Assembly: GCA_030704615.1 (NCBI GenBank)
Contig: CM060733.1
Location: 63,176,001-63,240,000, forward strand
Length of the DNA: 64,000 bases
Direction of reading: 5' to 3'
Source of the DNA: Takakia lepidozioides
Lineage: Eukaryota; Streptophyta; Takakiopsida; Takakiales; Takakiaceae
The number at the start of each line of letters is the position of its first letter. The first letter of the stretch is position 1. Position numbers and translations under genes: made by a program. The notes under the pieces are model-generated. The model was not told the origin of the DNA. It searched no databases and worked only from the letters and a program-made list of their open reading frames with translations. Below are positions 46,800-57,926 of this stretch, in pieces.

Positions 46800-47782
46800 T
46801 CATGTTCGGGTCAGTTTGAGGAACTTGGCAGACCACAGGGCCGTGCTGCCTACAGTGTCACTGAGCATCACAATGGGAGGCCTAACATCATTGTTGGGGT
46901 ATGGTAGAGCAACATCTGCCCCATGTACTGATTCAACCAAGACAACATGATAATCGGCATGAACGACATAAGCCAGCCAGTCAGTCGACATGCCCAATAT
47001 ATGGCCCACGCCTGCCTTCCGTTTGGGTGCATTGGGGTCAAACATTGTGACCTTGTCACCAACCTGAAACTGGGACAGCCAACACCACCAATGTGTGCCC
47101 TTGTCATTTGTTATGCACATGCAACAGTTATGGACAGGGAAAACGCGAGATGCCATCATATAGCCCTACAAACAAAATACGGATGTACTTCCACGAAGGA
47201 AAACTTACAACAGGTGCCGGCGCTTTGAAGCTTCCCATACGGCTCCCATCAACGTTGCTGGCAGCAAGTCTTGCGGACTTCTTCCTCATCTTCACCGCAA
47301 CAATTTCCTTTGGTGGCTTCTGAATCAGTAGAAACCCACACATGTACACAGAAGTCAGGAACGGCCTGCAGGTATTGCATAATCGACTTGGAACAGCACA
47401 AGAATATAGGAACACAAGTACTTACCTTCCGTACAATGGCCAATTTTGTTGTTGAATCAATGTTCTTCCCTGCCCCAACAATAACCACTCCTGTGCCCTT
47501 AGCCCCTGCCCCTATGTCTTGGGCACTCTGTCTAAGTTCACTGCCGGTGTGATCCTCCACTACAGGCACTCCCTTCTCAATAAGGGGGGATAGGTCATCA
47601 TTGGCACCATAATTAAGGCAAGGATCGTCACATGCCATGTTCTGAACTTTGTCCTCACCTGTGGCATCTTCTTCCACAATACTGCCCCCTTTCCTTTGTC
47701 CACTGCCTCCACTGCTAGGAGGCTGCTCACCTGTACTTGTGGATGTTGAATGGTGGAAAACATTCTTGAATGGAGGATGCAT
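46800..47782 (-). CDS. TNP1-like CACTA accessory protein (DUF8039-like C-terminus), 3 exons
   Basis: Minus-strand exons 47782-47426, 47319-47209 and 47165-46800 join in frame through two GT-AG introns whose donors both read GTAAGT, giving 277 codons. The C-terminal exon matches the small domain seen in CACTA TNP1-type proteins: VGDKVTMFDPNAPKR, then VGHILGMSTDWLAYVVHADY and ALPYPNNDVRPPIVMLSDTV. The N-terminal part is polar (SSGGSGQRKGG), and the middle exon is Lys-rich (KMRKKSARLAASNVDG). Such proteins bind subterminal repeats and cooperate with the TNP2 transposase. No TNP2 gene lies behind it, where one would be expected. The gene is divergent from the ParB-methyltransferase gene across the palindrome array. 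Upstream exons are possible. It looks unbroken. Confidence 0.65.
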
Positions 47783-48079
47783 GAATACACAATAGATGAA
47801 TGCACAATGGATATGACATGAGTGTGAGGGGTTGAGGGGATGGATTCATGAAGATTGACATTTGAATCCGAGTAGATTGTTTGAATCACCTTTTTTTCTG
47901 CCGGAACAAATGCAATGAGGCAAGGGAATTCAATGAGTTCCGAATAGGATATAAATTGAACAAAATAAATGCGAAGTTCATAACCCAAAATCCTTTCTCG
48001 CACTGGAAGCCTTTGTACAATGAAATTCTCTAGGTGGAGAAATGTCCATTCAACTTCATATTTGGAATTGGAGAAACAG

Positions 48080-48900
48080 AAAAGTGATGGTCGGTGTCGA
48101 CCATCGCCTACAAGTCCATTTCTATGCTCTATATCTCATACAATGAAATGCAGAATTCTGTTGGGAAGTGATGATCGGTGCCGACCATCACATCCAGACG
48201 TCATGGGTTGTGCTTCCCAAGGCAGTCTGATTGTGATGATCGGTACCGACCATCACTGTTTGAACGGTTTGGCAATACACCAGAATCCATAAAAGGAGAC
48301 CAAGTTCAGTGGGTGAAAGAAGGGATTCTGACTAAGAGTGATGATCGGTGCCGACCATCACACTCAGACGTCATGGGGTTCGCTTCCTAATGCAATCTGA
48401 TTGTGATGATCGGTACCGATCATCACTTTTTGAACAGATTGGCAATGCACTAGAATCCAAGAGAGGACATCAAGTTCAATGTGTGATAGAGGGGATTCTG
48501 ACTTATAGTGATGATCGGTGCCGACCATCACATTTAGACCTCATGGGTTGTGCTTCCCAAGGCAGTCTGATTGTGATGATCGGTACCGACCATCACTTTT
48601 TGAACAGATTGGCAATGCACCAGAATCCAAAAGAGGACATCAAGTTCAATGAGTGATAGAATGGGTTCTGACTTCTAGTGATGATCGGTGCCGACCATCA
48701 CATTTAGACCTCGTGGGTGTTTGCATCCCAATGTTGTCTTGTGGTGATGTGCGGTACCGACCATCGCTTGCATCATCCTGATGGTCGGCACCGATCATCG
48801 CAGTCTAGTGAGAACGGAGTCAAGGTGCATTGGGAAACCTAGTAGGATTTCCATTCATTTGTTAGAAGACAAGGTGATGGTCGGTACCGATCGTCATTGT
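48080..48900 (+). repeat. 170-bp tandem repeats carrying GATC palindromes
   Basis: Units start at 48168, 48338, 48508 and 48678, an exact 170-bp period. Each holds two near-palindromes of the form GATGATCGGTACCGACCATC, one with a TGC and one with a TAC centre, about 65 bases apart. Degenerate single copies flank the array at 48084, 48744, 48779 and 48874. The palindrome extends outward as GTG..CAC and could form a stem of about 11 pairs. The array fills the space between the divergent TNP1-like and ParB-methyltransferase genes. It may be a protein-binding array, shared promoter or modification site. Confidence 0.9.
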
Positions 48901-50822
48901 GTTAAAATGTCTGTTTTCCTGAACACCAGTTGAATGTTGATGTTGTGGCGGTTTTGGGTATGTAGAAGAATGTAAAGTCCAAGTAGGCAGAAACAGATGC
49001 AAAAGGCTCTGGAGAAGGGGACGACTCCACAAAGAGTTCTGAGAACAGCGAAGACACTGACGAGCCTGAATTGCACTACCTTGACAAGGTGAAACAACTT
49101 ATGTCATATCAAAAGGTAAATTCCCAGGAGGTTATTAGGGACATGATCGTCTCTGGAGGACGTCTTGAAATCCCTCTCTGTCGGATGATCTCCATGCCTG
49201 TTGTTCGTCCTCCACTTTCGCATGACATTACCAAGTTGGAAACAGATTTCGTGCACGGGTATAGAATGGGTGCACAAGTTTTTTACGTCTCACTGAAGGA
49301 TACTAATGGTCACAGCACAAAAGTGAGCCCAAAGATTACGGACAACTAGGATGATTGCTGGAAGGATGTGAATGACAAGTTCAAAGACTCTCTGCTGCTT
49401 GGACATAACACCCAGCAGTTCTGCAACCACATGTTCTATGTTTGGGACGGGAACCATCGCTTGCTAGCTTGGATGGGGTACATTGCGAAACACCATTCAA
49501 AAGACAAGGACAAGCATTGTGCTGTGGAGGAAATGGTTCTAGATCCTGGGAACGACATCGCCAGACTTTTGACAGCTATGCATGACGTGAACAAGTAGGA
49601 CTTCCTCAGAAACCCATAGCCTTTCAAATTGCATGTTGTGCGCATTTCAAGTCCAAACGTTAAATATTTCGTACGTATGCAATGTATTCCCTGTTTGCAG
49701 ATCGACAGAGAAATCACATGTTACTACGAGCCTGGTCCACACACTATTCCGCATTCAGAGAATTGGTTTGATGAAGCTTGATGAGTTCCGCACAGTGCTA
49801 CATCCTGATGTCATCAAGAAGTGCGAAACAGGAAGATCTGCAGGGACCTGGTACTCATTGACCCGAGATGCATTTTTGGAGTACATGTATGCGGTATGGC
49901 CCAAACCACTTCTTCCTATGTTATTACATACAAATTTGCAATTGTATGTCTGCTAATCCAATCGTTGATACTTGCAGCAAGAACTGGCAGAGGCCGCCGA
50001 GAGGGGGAAATCTGAGTACTACCGCACTACAGCAGAAGAGTTGAGGACTGCTAAAGGAGTTGGAGCAGCCATAAAGAAGGAGTACGAGATAAGGAGAACG
50101 AAGCTGATGTCGGCCTTCCTGAAGCAATTGAGAATAGTGGATCCCGGACTTGGGGAGGAGTTCCTTCTCCAAATCAAGTCCCACTACGACAAGCATGTAC
50201 ATCCAGAGATGCAACAGGAGAAATTGCACAGGCTGGCTCTCTCTATGGTTGACAACCAGACAAAAGTGAGATGGCTTGAAATTTGGAACTCGGATCAGAC
50301 GGTGAAGGATCTGAATCAGTTCCCAAAAAGCACAATCCAGCCTGGCACCAAGGTCGAGGGAATAAGTGATATTGTTTTTGATCAGTGGCTTCACAAGGCC
50401 ACATTTTGGAGTCAGGTATTTGTGGATTCAAGTACCTGTTGTATATGAAATATCCTATAGCTTTGTCATGCGCAATTCTGATACATGTTCCCATTGCAGC
50501 TGGAGAAACGCGCCATTCTTGTCCTGGAGCAGAATTTGAAGGACTTGAATATTTCGATGGTCTCACCACCACAGATGACCTTGGAGGCGTACATTAGAAA
50601 GTGGAAAGGTCTCACGTGGCGGTACTGTTTGTTCCGAGAGTTCTCCAAGGATGGCAACATATTGAGGTCGAACGATTTCGACAGTCAAGTTGGAGGGGAG
50701 TGGGCGATGATGCGTGTTGTTTACAGGTGCAGTGCTATATGCCTATCCAGCACATTCTTTAAACTTTTGTCATGCCTCATTGAGAGAAGCTTTGTATTTC
50801 TTTTCTGTTACAAAGCAGTTTG

Positions 50823-51077
50823 GTGATGGTCGGTACCGATCATCACATCCACTGCTATGATATTCTCCAGTCCAACAGTTGTCACTGCTGATCATGTCTT
50901 TGTTTCCATCCTTAATCCTGCCTCTGTTATCATAGGCAGTCTGTTTCTGATGAATGAAGTGATGGTCGGTTCCGACCATCACATTTCCCATTTGTGCAGT
51001 CTACATAATCATAAGGATTTTCCAACCCATGTTGCATTCTCTCTCATGTGAAAGTGATGATCGCCACCGATCATCAC
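50823..51077 (+). repeat. Three GATC palindromes inside one intron
   Basis: Palindromes of the same family as the 48.1-48.9 kb array start at 50823 (centre GGTACC), 50959 (GGTTCC) and 51054 (GCCACC), all within the intron 50727-51135. A fourth lies at 52319 in the intron 52243-52449. Confidence 0.9.
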
Positions 51078-52318
51078 TTTCTTCTGCTTTCTGATATCTT
51101 GTTTTGGGGGATGGTGTTATTTTGAGCCTCCGTAGGTACACTAAATATGTGTTGATGGAAGGAAAACACCTGAGTGGAATCCCAGATTACCTGGACATGT
51201 GGTCCGATCCTGCCAACGATCCCACCATGTACACAGCTGGTATCTTGAGGGACTGGAGTCCTGCCCACTTCAGGGACTGTGGATGGTACCTCGAGTGCCC
51301 TCCAGAGCACACGACATTTCAAGAGCAGCAAATGAAGTATATGAACAACCATGCGGAGATGCTAGCACCTTTGAACGACGAAGAGTACCAGAGGAACATT
51401 GCTTCATTGGCCGCGAAGGAGCCAGACGCGCAGGCAACTCCAGAGAAAGGCAGGAAGGCGGGTCAAAAGGGGAAAGATCCAAAGGCTCCGGAGGTAGTAG
51501 CCAAGTCACCTGGGAAGCCTAAGGACAAAGAGAAGGAGAAGGCTAAGGGGAAGGAGAAGGCGAAGGAGAAAGAGACGGAAAAGGAGAAAGGTGAGGACAA
51601 GGAGAAAGATGAGACCGCTGGGAGGTACACCCTCACTGTTCAATGTCCATTCGATGCCAAGCCACACCCTTCCCGTGCGGACTTGGCAGGGCAGATCAAG
51701 ATTGTGAATGAGGGATGGCTGGCGATGATGGAGACTCGAAGAAAGAGTTACTCGGGGGTGCCATCACCAACTTGGGATAACATGATTTCATTTCTTAATC
51801 TGGTAACATGGGACTTTCGAATTTTGTGTATGCCAATGTAGATGATGGTTTCTGTTGGGACCCTCATTTCTGTTTGACTTGAAATTATACCGGTATGCTG
51901 CAGGTGAGCAATGGTCCCTCATTTGTATGCGGTGTTCAAAAACCCTTTGCCGCTGACATGGTCATCCTTGACATCCCAGACGGCCTGCCTGTCCCCGACG
52001 TTCCTCCAAAGGGAAAGACTCCATCCTGGAACAGATTCGATGAGAACTACTGGAGTTGGGTATTCGGCTTCTGCAATAATTTCCTTTCAGATGCAGGAAT
52101 GCTTTTGCTCTTCCAGTCATGTGATAAGGATAGTCGTAAGGGTCTGGCATCATACATGAAGTCGTCTGGGTTCAAAATTCTGAGGACATGGAATTGTGTG
52201 AACATCCTGTACCTTCTGAAAGGTGGTTGCCCTGGACAGCTGGTATGGCACCGCCCTACTCTGAACTGTTTCCCAATGTCTTTTCAGTTGTTTCTGCTGG
52301 CTTGCTCTACCACCATAT

Positions 52319-52342
52319 GTGATGATCGGCACCGATCATCAC
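52319..52342 (+). repeat. GATC palindrome in a later intron of the ParB-methyltransferase gene
   Basis: GATGATCGGCACCGATCATC has GATC in both arms and lies in the intron 52243-52449, away from both splice sites. Confidence 0.9.
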
Positions 52343-53005
52343 AAAAACATTCCATTGTAGTTTACATTTGCAGTCCATGTTCTGTTCTTTCCTGCACCAG
52401 AATTTCTTTCGAATTTCTATGTCTCACTCCTACCTTGCATCTTTGCCAGACAAGGATGTTTGAGGCAATCTGCCTGAGGCGGATTCGCACTTCCAAAACA
52501 CCTTCATCCGTTCGCAGCTTTGAAATTTCCGACCAGGGGTGTTTTGTCAACCCCCCATATGAACCGCATGTGGATGACATGCTGCACAATTTCATGCACT
52601 CCAGTCAGACAGCCAAAAGACCAGACGGGTTTCCGTGGAGAGGTGCAAGGGAGAGAGCCCCAGCGTTCATGCAGACGCTCTTGGAGTCATGCAGCCACCA
52701 TTCTGCAAGGGTGGTCGACCTCACACTATCCACAGGTTTGTTGGTTCAATACTGTTTCCAATCTGAAGATCTTCCAGTTTGCATCCAATTTTGCATCCTC
52801 TACAACCTTCTTGAGGCTTTTTGTCTTGGCAAGTGCGACTTACCGTGCTTGCAAGGTTGGTGGGAGAAGCCTTTTTGGCATGGAGGGCGACACCGATTTG
52901 TGCATGAACTCGGCTGGCACTATTTGGTTACCTACGCTCACTGCTCCAGCCGTCGCTGCGACTGCGACGACCTCACTCTCACTTCCTACATGCTCTTCTG
53001 CTTGA

Positions 53006-53917
53006 TCTGTCTCCAAGTTCACATGCTGCCTAAGCGCTGCACCATCTTGCATGCGACGCCTCGTCATTTGCTCTCTTGATCTCAGCCTCTCTCTAACCAA
53101 TGTAAAATACAATGATTTCCTCCTCTTCCGAATCGAACAAGGAACCCTCTCCAACTTGACTTCCTCTCTTCCTCTAAGAAACAAGAATGATGAACAGACT
53201 CGCTTTCTTCCGGGGTCCCTTCGTTTTGGAAGTGTCCCTGGAACCGTTCGATTCCCTCTTGCGTGTCCAATACTTGAACGTACGTGACAGTGAAAATAGC
53301 GTAACCTATTTGGGACAGCTGTTTCTTTGCGCGGTTGTTTTGGGTTCTTGGCGTGTGCAAACATAAATTTGACATGTGTCTTTTTTGTGACGGCTTCATT
53401 AATATCACCGTTGGACGTCATGGATGAGAATTCTCGAAGTACTTGCCATGAGACCTACTTAGGATTTAACGGAATATGCGTACGTGGAGAGTTCTGGGCC
53501 CAGGGATTGCATGATCTTGAAACCATCCACATGATCAGACATACTGGATATAGTCATGGCCTGACAAATGAACTAATTACTTCAATTCTCTTCCCATCAT
53601 CCCTGCATGGGATCCTCAGGCTGTCTTCAAGGAAGTCGGCGGGTTTTTATTGTTTTGGGGAGACCCCCACAACTAGATGGATTATCTGTCAGCATTGCTC
53701 AGAGACAATACAGACTGCATGTCACATACGTTAATTTGACGGTGACTTGTCAGGAACCGTCCCACATTGATTAGATGGAATATCATAATATGCACAATCT
53801 TCAAGGAACGGGTGCTTCCGCCTCATTTCATGTGCAATCAGTGTGTTGCATAGCTGAATCATTTGATTTCGCAAAGGAGCAGCTGAGGAAAGAGAACCCC
53901 CCGCTCGAGGACGTAAC
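53006..53917. other. Spacer between the methyltransferase-like and MULE-like genes
   Basis: Possible small exons (a plus frame at 53327-53734) are not assignable. 53775-53917 may be 5' leader of the MULE-like gene. No palindromes of the array family occur here. Confidence 0.3.
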
Positions 53918-56900
53918 ATGGCTTCCTCCGAAGCAGAGTCTTATTCTGACGACAAACCAGTGTCTTTCTCCAAAGAAGCACTTGACAATGGATTCGCGAT
54001 TGTGACGGATGTCCTGGCTACCTGGTTTGAACTTTTGAATGGGTCCATCTTCTTGGAGAAAGAGGTGTACGATTTCGATGGGAAGTTGTTGAAATACTCT
54101 TTTCAAAATCGTGATGAGACGGCTCATGTGAGCCAGTGGAGAGTGCGCCCTGGTAGATACAGAGTACTTGGAGAGCCTCGGAGAAAGTCCCTTGGATCAT
54201 ATGTGACGCCCGGGACTGCTGCTTCAGTCGTTGAAGACAAAAGGGAGGTGGTGGTGAAAAAAAAAAAAAAACGTGCTCAACTCCAATCATTGAGCTTTCG
54301 GATTCGTCCAATGATGACATTAGTGAAATTCCAACTCCAGTCCTTTGTACTGTAGTTGTGGAAGCGGATGAAGAAGACATTTGTAGTGTCATTCCAAAAC
54401 TACGGGCGATGGGAGGAATGGCAGGTTTCAAAAGTGAGTTGCGGGGAATTGATTGGGAAGCTTTGAAGCAAGTGCATGCGAAGTTCCTGCCAGAGACTTT
54501 TGATGGGGATATCCTATTCGAGCTGCCTCCTCCTCCGCGAGTTGGAGGTATAACAAGCATGATGCACGGAATGGACAAGAAACACGACGGGCACCCATGG
54601 TGCAGAACAAAAACATCCAATATTCAAAATGAGGACAAGCTTGTTTTCAGGAGAACAGTTTGCAATGGACACCTTAGGTGTGATAATTTGAATTGCAGAC
54701 ACTTTCTTCAGTCTGGGGTTCACAATCAAAGCGAGTGGGAGGGTCTCGCGGAAAATCCATTTAAGCCTGGGACTGCTCCTCCAACGGAAACCACTTTCGT
54801 TTGCAAATTCTGCAAACTAGTACCAACCTACCTGGCGTTGTGTGGAGCAAGAATGTACTATGTTGTCCACCGTTTGAAAACCATGACAAGAGCTTGTGTG
54901 CATTTCGGTTTCCATAACCATCCTGTCTCGAAGGGGGATTACAGGGAGAGTGTTGAGACAGTATCGAGGTTGATTAAACAGGATTACAAGAGAAACCCAT
55001 TCGCAACAACATCCGCAATTGCTCTTGGCGCAAGCAAGTCCTTCTTGGAAAGCCATATTTTTGAGTGAAGGGGATTCTGTGGGGACTAAACTTGACGGTG
55101 CAGCACTCGACGTTGTCATGGATCATTTCTCCACGTTGAGTTCACCTAACATTCGGCATCAGATCAATGCATTGAGAATGGGCTCTGGGATCAGAGGCTA
55201 CATAGACAACATTTTGGAATTGAAACGACTGAGCATGTACGACTACATCCAGGACAATGTTTTTCCAGGTCAAGGTGCCATCAAAGTTTTTCTTTTCAAA
55301 ATGTCGACTGTTGGGGAGGGTAGTGGGGTTAGCCTCGTGAAGCGGATGCAGAAGACTGGGGACCTGCAGAATTGTTTTCTTATGTTTGATCATGTGAAAC
55401 GAGTGAAAGATTGGACGACAATGGCTTGTCATGTGTACGATCCAGTGTACCAACGAGTTATGACAATTGCAGTTTGTGACATGCAATTCGAGGATACGGA
55501 ATCCCAGAAGCTCATGTGGAATTCCCTTGTACGTGTTATGGGCTGCCATGGGGTGTCATCTCCAAATTTCGCTGGTTTTATGGCAGATAGTGCTCAGGCG
55601 AATTTCAATGCAGTTCGAATTGTCTTCGGATCAGGCGACCCAAAAGTGCCAATGCCGGGAAAAGAGCGTACATGTCTATTCCATTGGACACAATCTTTGG
55701 AGAAACATACAAAATCGGACATCAAACCAGAGATGCAGACACAACACCGTAAATTGTGCAAAGAGTACAAAGATGCTAGAACAATGAAGGAGGCGGACAC
55801 TTTGTTCCAGACAATTCGTGCTTGGTGGTTCTCTTCTAGAGCTGCATCGCTTGAGAGTATGAGAGCATTGGAAGATTGGCTGGCGTTTTGGCACTTCCGG
55901 TACAGACAGTGGGGAGCAACCATGACAATGGTGCGAGGCTTGTATTGTTAGCTTTATTCATACATTTACTTTCCAAATTTTGCTCTCCTTGCTTTCTTTA
56001 TGTTGTTCCCTGTGCACTGTTCTGAAGTGTGGTTCTGCTCTTTGCAGAACATGTCCATTGAGGAAATGGCGGACATGCCATCTTGCAATTTGGCAAAGAC
56101 TGTGCACAATGCATGGTTGCAACAGTCTGGGAAACGAGGTCGGGATTTGTATGTGGCAACAACAGATGATCTGATACGTGCCTTGCAACAACAAACCAGA
56201 TACCGTGATTTCTTGCGAGGAGGGGCTGGTGGCAAGGGTCCGGACAAACAGGAGTTGATGTCTGCAAACAGATCTGGGGATCCAAGCAAGATAGCACGGG
56301 CGGTGAGCATGTATGCCCAGGGAACGCCACTTGTTTCTAGAGTTCCACATCTTGAAGGGGAGGAGAGATTCGGCTCATGTAAGAGGAAATTGAACACCCC
56401 ACCTAGTTCGGATTCCGATTCGCACAGGGCAGACCGTGATAACTTCTCGAAGCCTCGTGTTCCCCTGCATGGCAGATCCATGTCCGGAACCTCTATTCTG
56501 GAGGAACCTCCGACTCGACGGCAGGCTCCAGCATTTAACAGTGCCACTGAAATGGTGCAGGAGAGAAACTACCCCCTTGATGTGCTGGAGTCCGCATGCC
56601 CTGACCACGTTTGGCACATAGAACGCACAAATGCAGGGTCTCGTGTGAAATGTACAGCGATTAGGGCAACTAATTTTGAGAAGTGCACTTCATCTATATC
56701 CAGAGGCGGTGCCCGGACTCCTGCTCCGACTTTCACGGGTTTGATGCGTCCATACGGCCAACCAGAAGCAAAGAACCACAAGTTCTGGTTATGCGCAGAC
56801 GATTGTGGTAAATGTGTGCATGGAACTGTGCGTCCTTCCGTGGTGATGAAGCCAGCTCCTCCAACCGTTTGGCCCGTCAAGGTGGGAACACATCTCACAA

Positions 56901-57427
56901 GTCAGGAGATTGCAATGCTGGAGGAGGCAGGCTTTTCCCTTGCGAGACAACCCCTACTGCATACATGTGTTTCTACTTCTGCGTCCTCTCGGGTCCCCCC
57001 GGCAAATCCTCACTTGTGGCCAACCAAACGAGATGGAAAGCTGGTTCGGCGTTTCCCTCCAACCGCTGAACACTTTGGCAAAGTGGAGTCCGCAAGAATG
57101 CTCTAAACTCGTGTTGCAAGCACCACGGAAGTGCCCGATCCAGGATATGGTTGGGTGTACACAATGATCACTTCGACATCTGCTGTTCATGACAGGGCAT
57201 ACGACATCACGGTTTCCAATTTTCCCAATTGCACATGTCTTGATTTTGTGAATATGCTATCAACCAGTTTGGGCAAGAGAGGTAAATTCATACCCTGCAA
57301 ACATTTGTATTTCGTATTTTTGAAGAGGATGGTTTGCGATCCCAAACGTGACAACTTCGTTCACCAGGCCACTTTGAGTTTCAACGAGGTCGATACTCTA
57401 TTGCAGCGGGATACAACACATAGGTAG
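53918..57427 (+). pseudogene. MULE-like transposase gene with C-terminal SWIM zinc finger, broken
   Basis: Pieces on one strand: 53918-54260 (MASSEAESYSDDKPVSFSKE start); after a shift in an A15 run at 54259-54273, 54274-55066 with a Cys/His cluster (CDNLNCRHF, CKFCKLVP, ACVHFGFHNHP) resembling N-terminal zinc fingers of MULE proteins; after another shift near 55060, 55060-55930 with a DDE-like core (FLMFDHVKRVKDWTTMACHV, IAVCDMQFEDTESQKLMW, FAGFMADSAQANF, ERTCLFHWTQSLEKH); an intron 55931-56047 (GTGCGA to TTTGCAG); then 56048-57427, interrupted by a TAA at 57104. The end carries a SWIM finger, CTC then CKH within NCTCLDFVNM and GKFIPCKHLYFVF. A cut-and-paste transposase is the likely role; the two shifts and the stop make it inactive. 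Exact MULE clade unknown. Confidence 0.65.
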
Positions 57428-57926
57428 CATCAACTATGCCATGTGGTATATGGACGATCATGCTATGAAATGTGCAATTTGCAACATTGTCATGGAAATT
57501 CAATTCAAATCAATTTGTTTGCAACATCGTCGGCTGTGCAATGATATGGCGTCCCTTATCCCTCCATTATCCTTCCAACTATACTGAGTGAGCTCTGAGT
57601 GGCAACTTTTAAAAGCACATTCATCATTGCACCGTTCGAAGTGTACATGTCTTCCTGTCACTTATGCACTGCAACCATCTTTTGAAGATGATCCTAACTC
57701 TCTTTGTTATTTGGGGAGGGAGCAAGGTCTTCCTGTTGCAACCTCTATGGCGCATACTTTGTGAGGATATTTCAAACCCTTGTAATTATAAAAGTGAAAC
57801 AAACATTTGTAATTGCACAATGTTGGATGCTGCAATTGTAGGCCTCATGGTAGTCTTTATTGTATTCAGCCAAGGATTCCCTTCATTATTCCCACAGTAC
57901 GACCAAGGCCTTGATGCAACTCTTAA
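57428..57926. other. Intergenic, no gene seen
   Basis: No supported feature. It holds the 3' flank of the MULE-like gene and runs up to the CACTA-type terminus at 57927. Confidence 0.4.

Larger units (their letters stand above)
48987..53005 (+). pseudogene. Multi-exon ParB-like / DNA methyltransferase-like gene, damaged
   Basis: Proposed exons: 48987-49586, 49701-49893, 49978-50415, 50500-50726, 51136-51802, 51904-52242, 52450-52735 and a last part to about 53005. From exon 2 to exon 7 they join in frame with GT-AG introns. Exon 1 encodes a ParB-like fold with FYVWDGNHRLLAWMGYI. Exons 3-5 are helical and then carry a long Lys/Glu run (51460-51610). Exons 6-8 resemble a beta-class amino-methyltransferase: ADMVILDIPDG in the DPPY position, FLSDAGMLLLFQS (motif V-like), FVNPPYEPHVDDML, then VVDLTLSTG (motif I) and GRSLFGMEGD. 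ParB plus methylase is a known bacterial and phage architecture. Damage: a TAG at 49347, a one-base mismatch between exons 1 and 2, and no consistent splice into the last part. Any start exon would lie in or before the palindrome array. Confidence 0.65.

Noticed and set aside
48670-48680. CTTCTAGTG as the opposite CACTA terminus for 45549
   Set aside because: Sister 170-bp units read CTTATAGTG and CTAAGAGTG at the same place, so the match arose inside the array; bases further in do not match the expected terminal repeat.
48080-48900. Regular repeats with spacers resembling a CRISPR array
   Set aside because: The period is 170 bases, the spacers are themselves repeated, the palindromes also sit in introns, and the context is eukaryotic.
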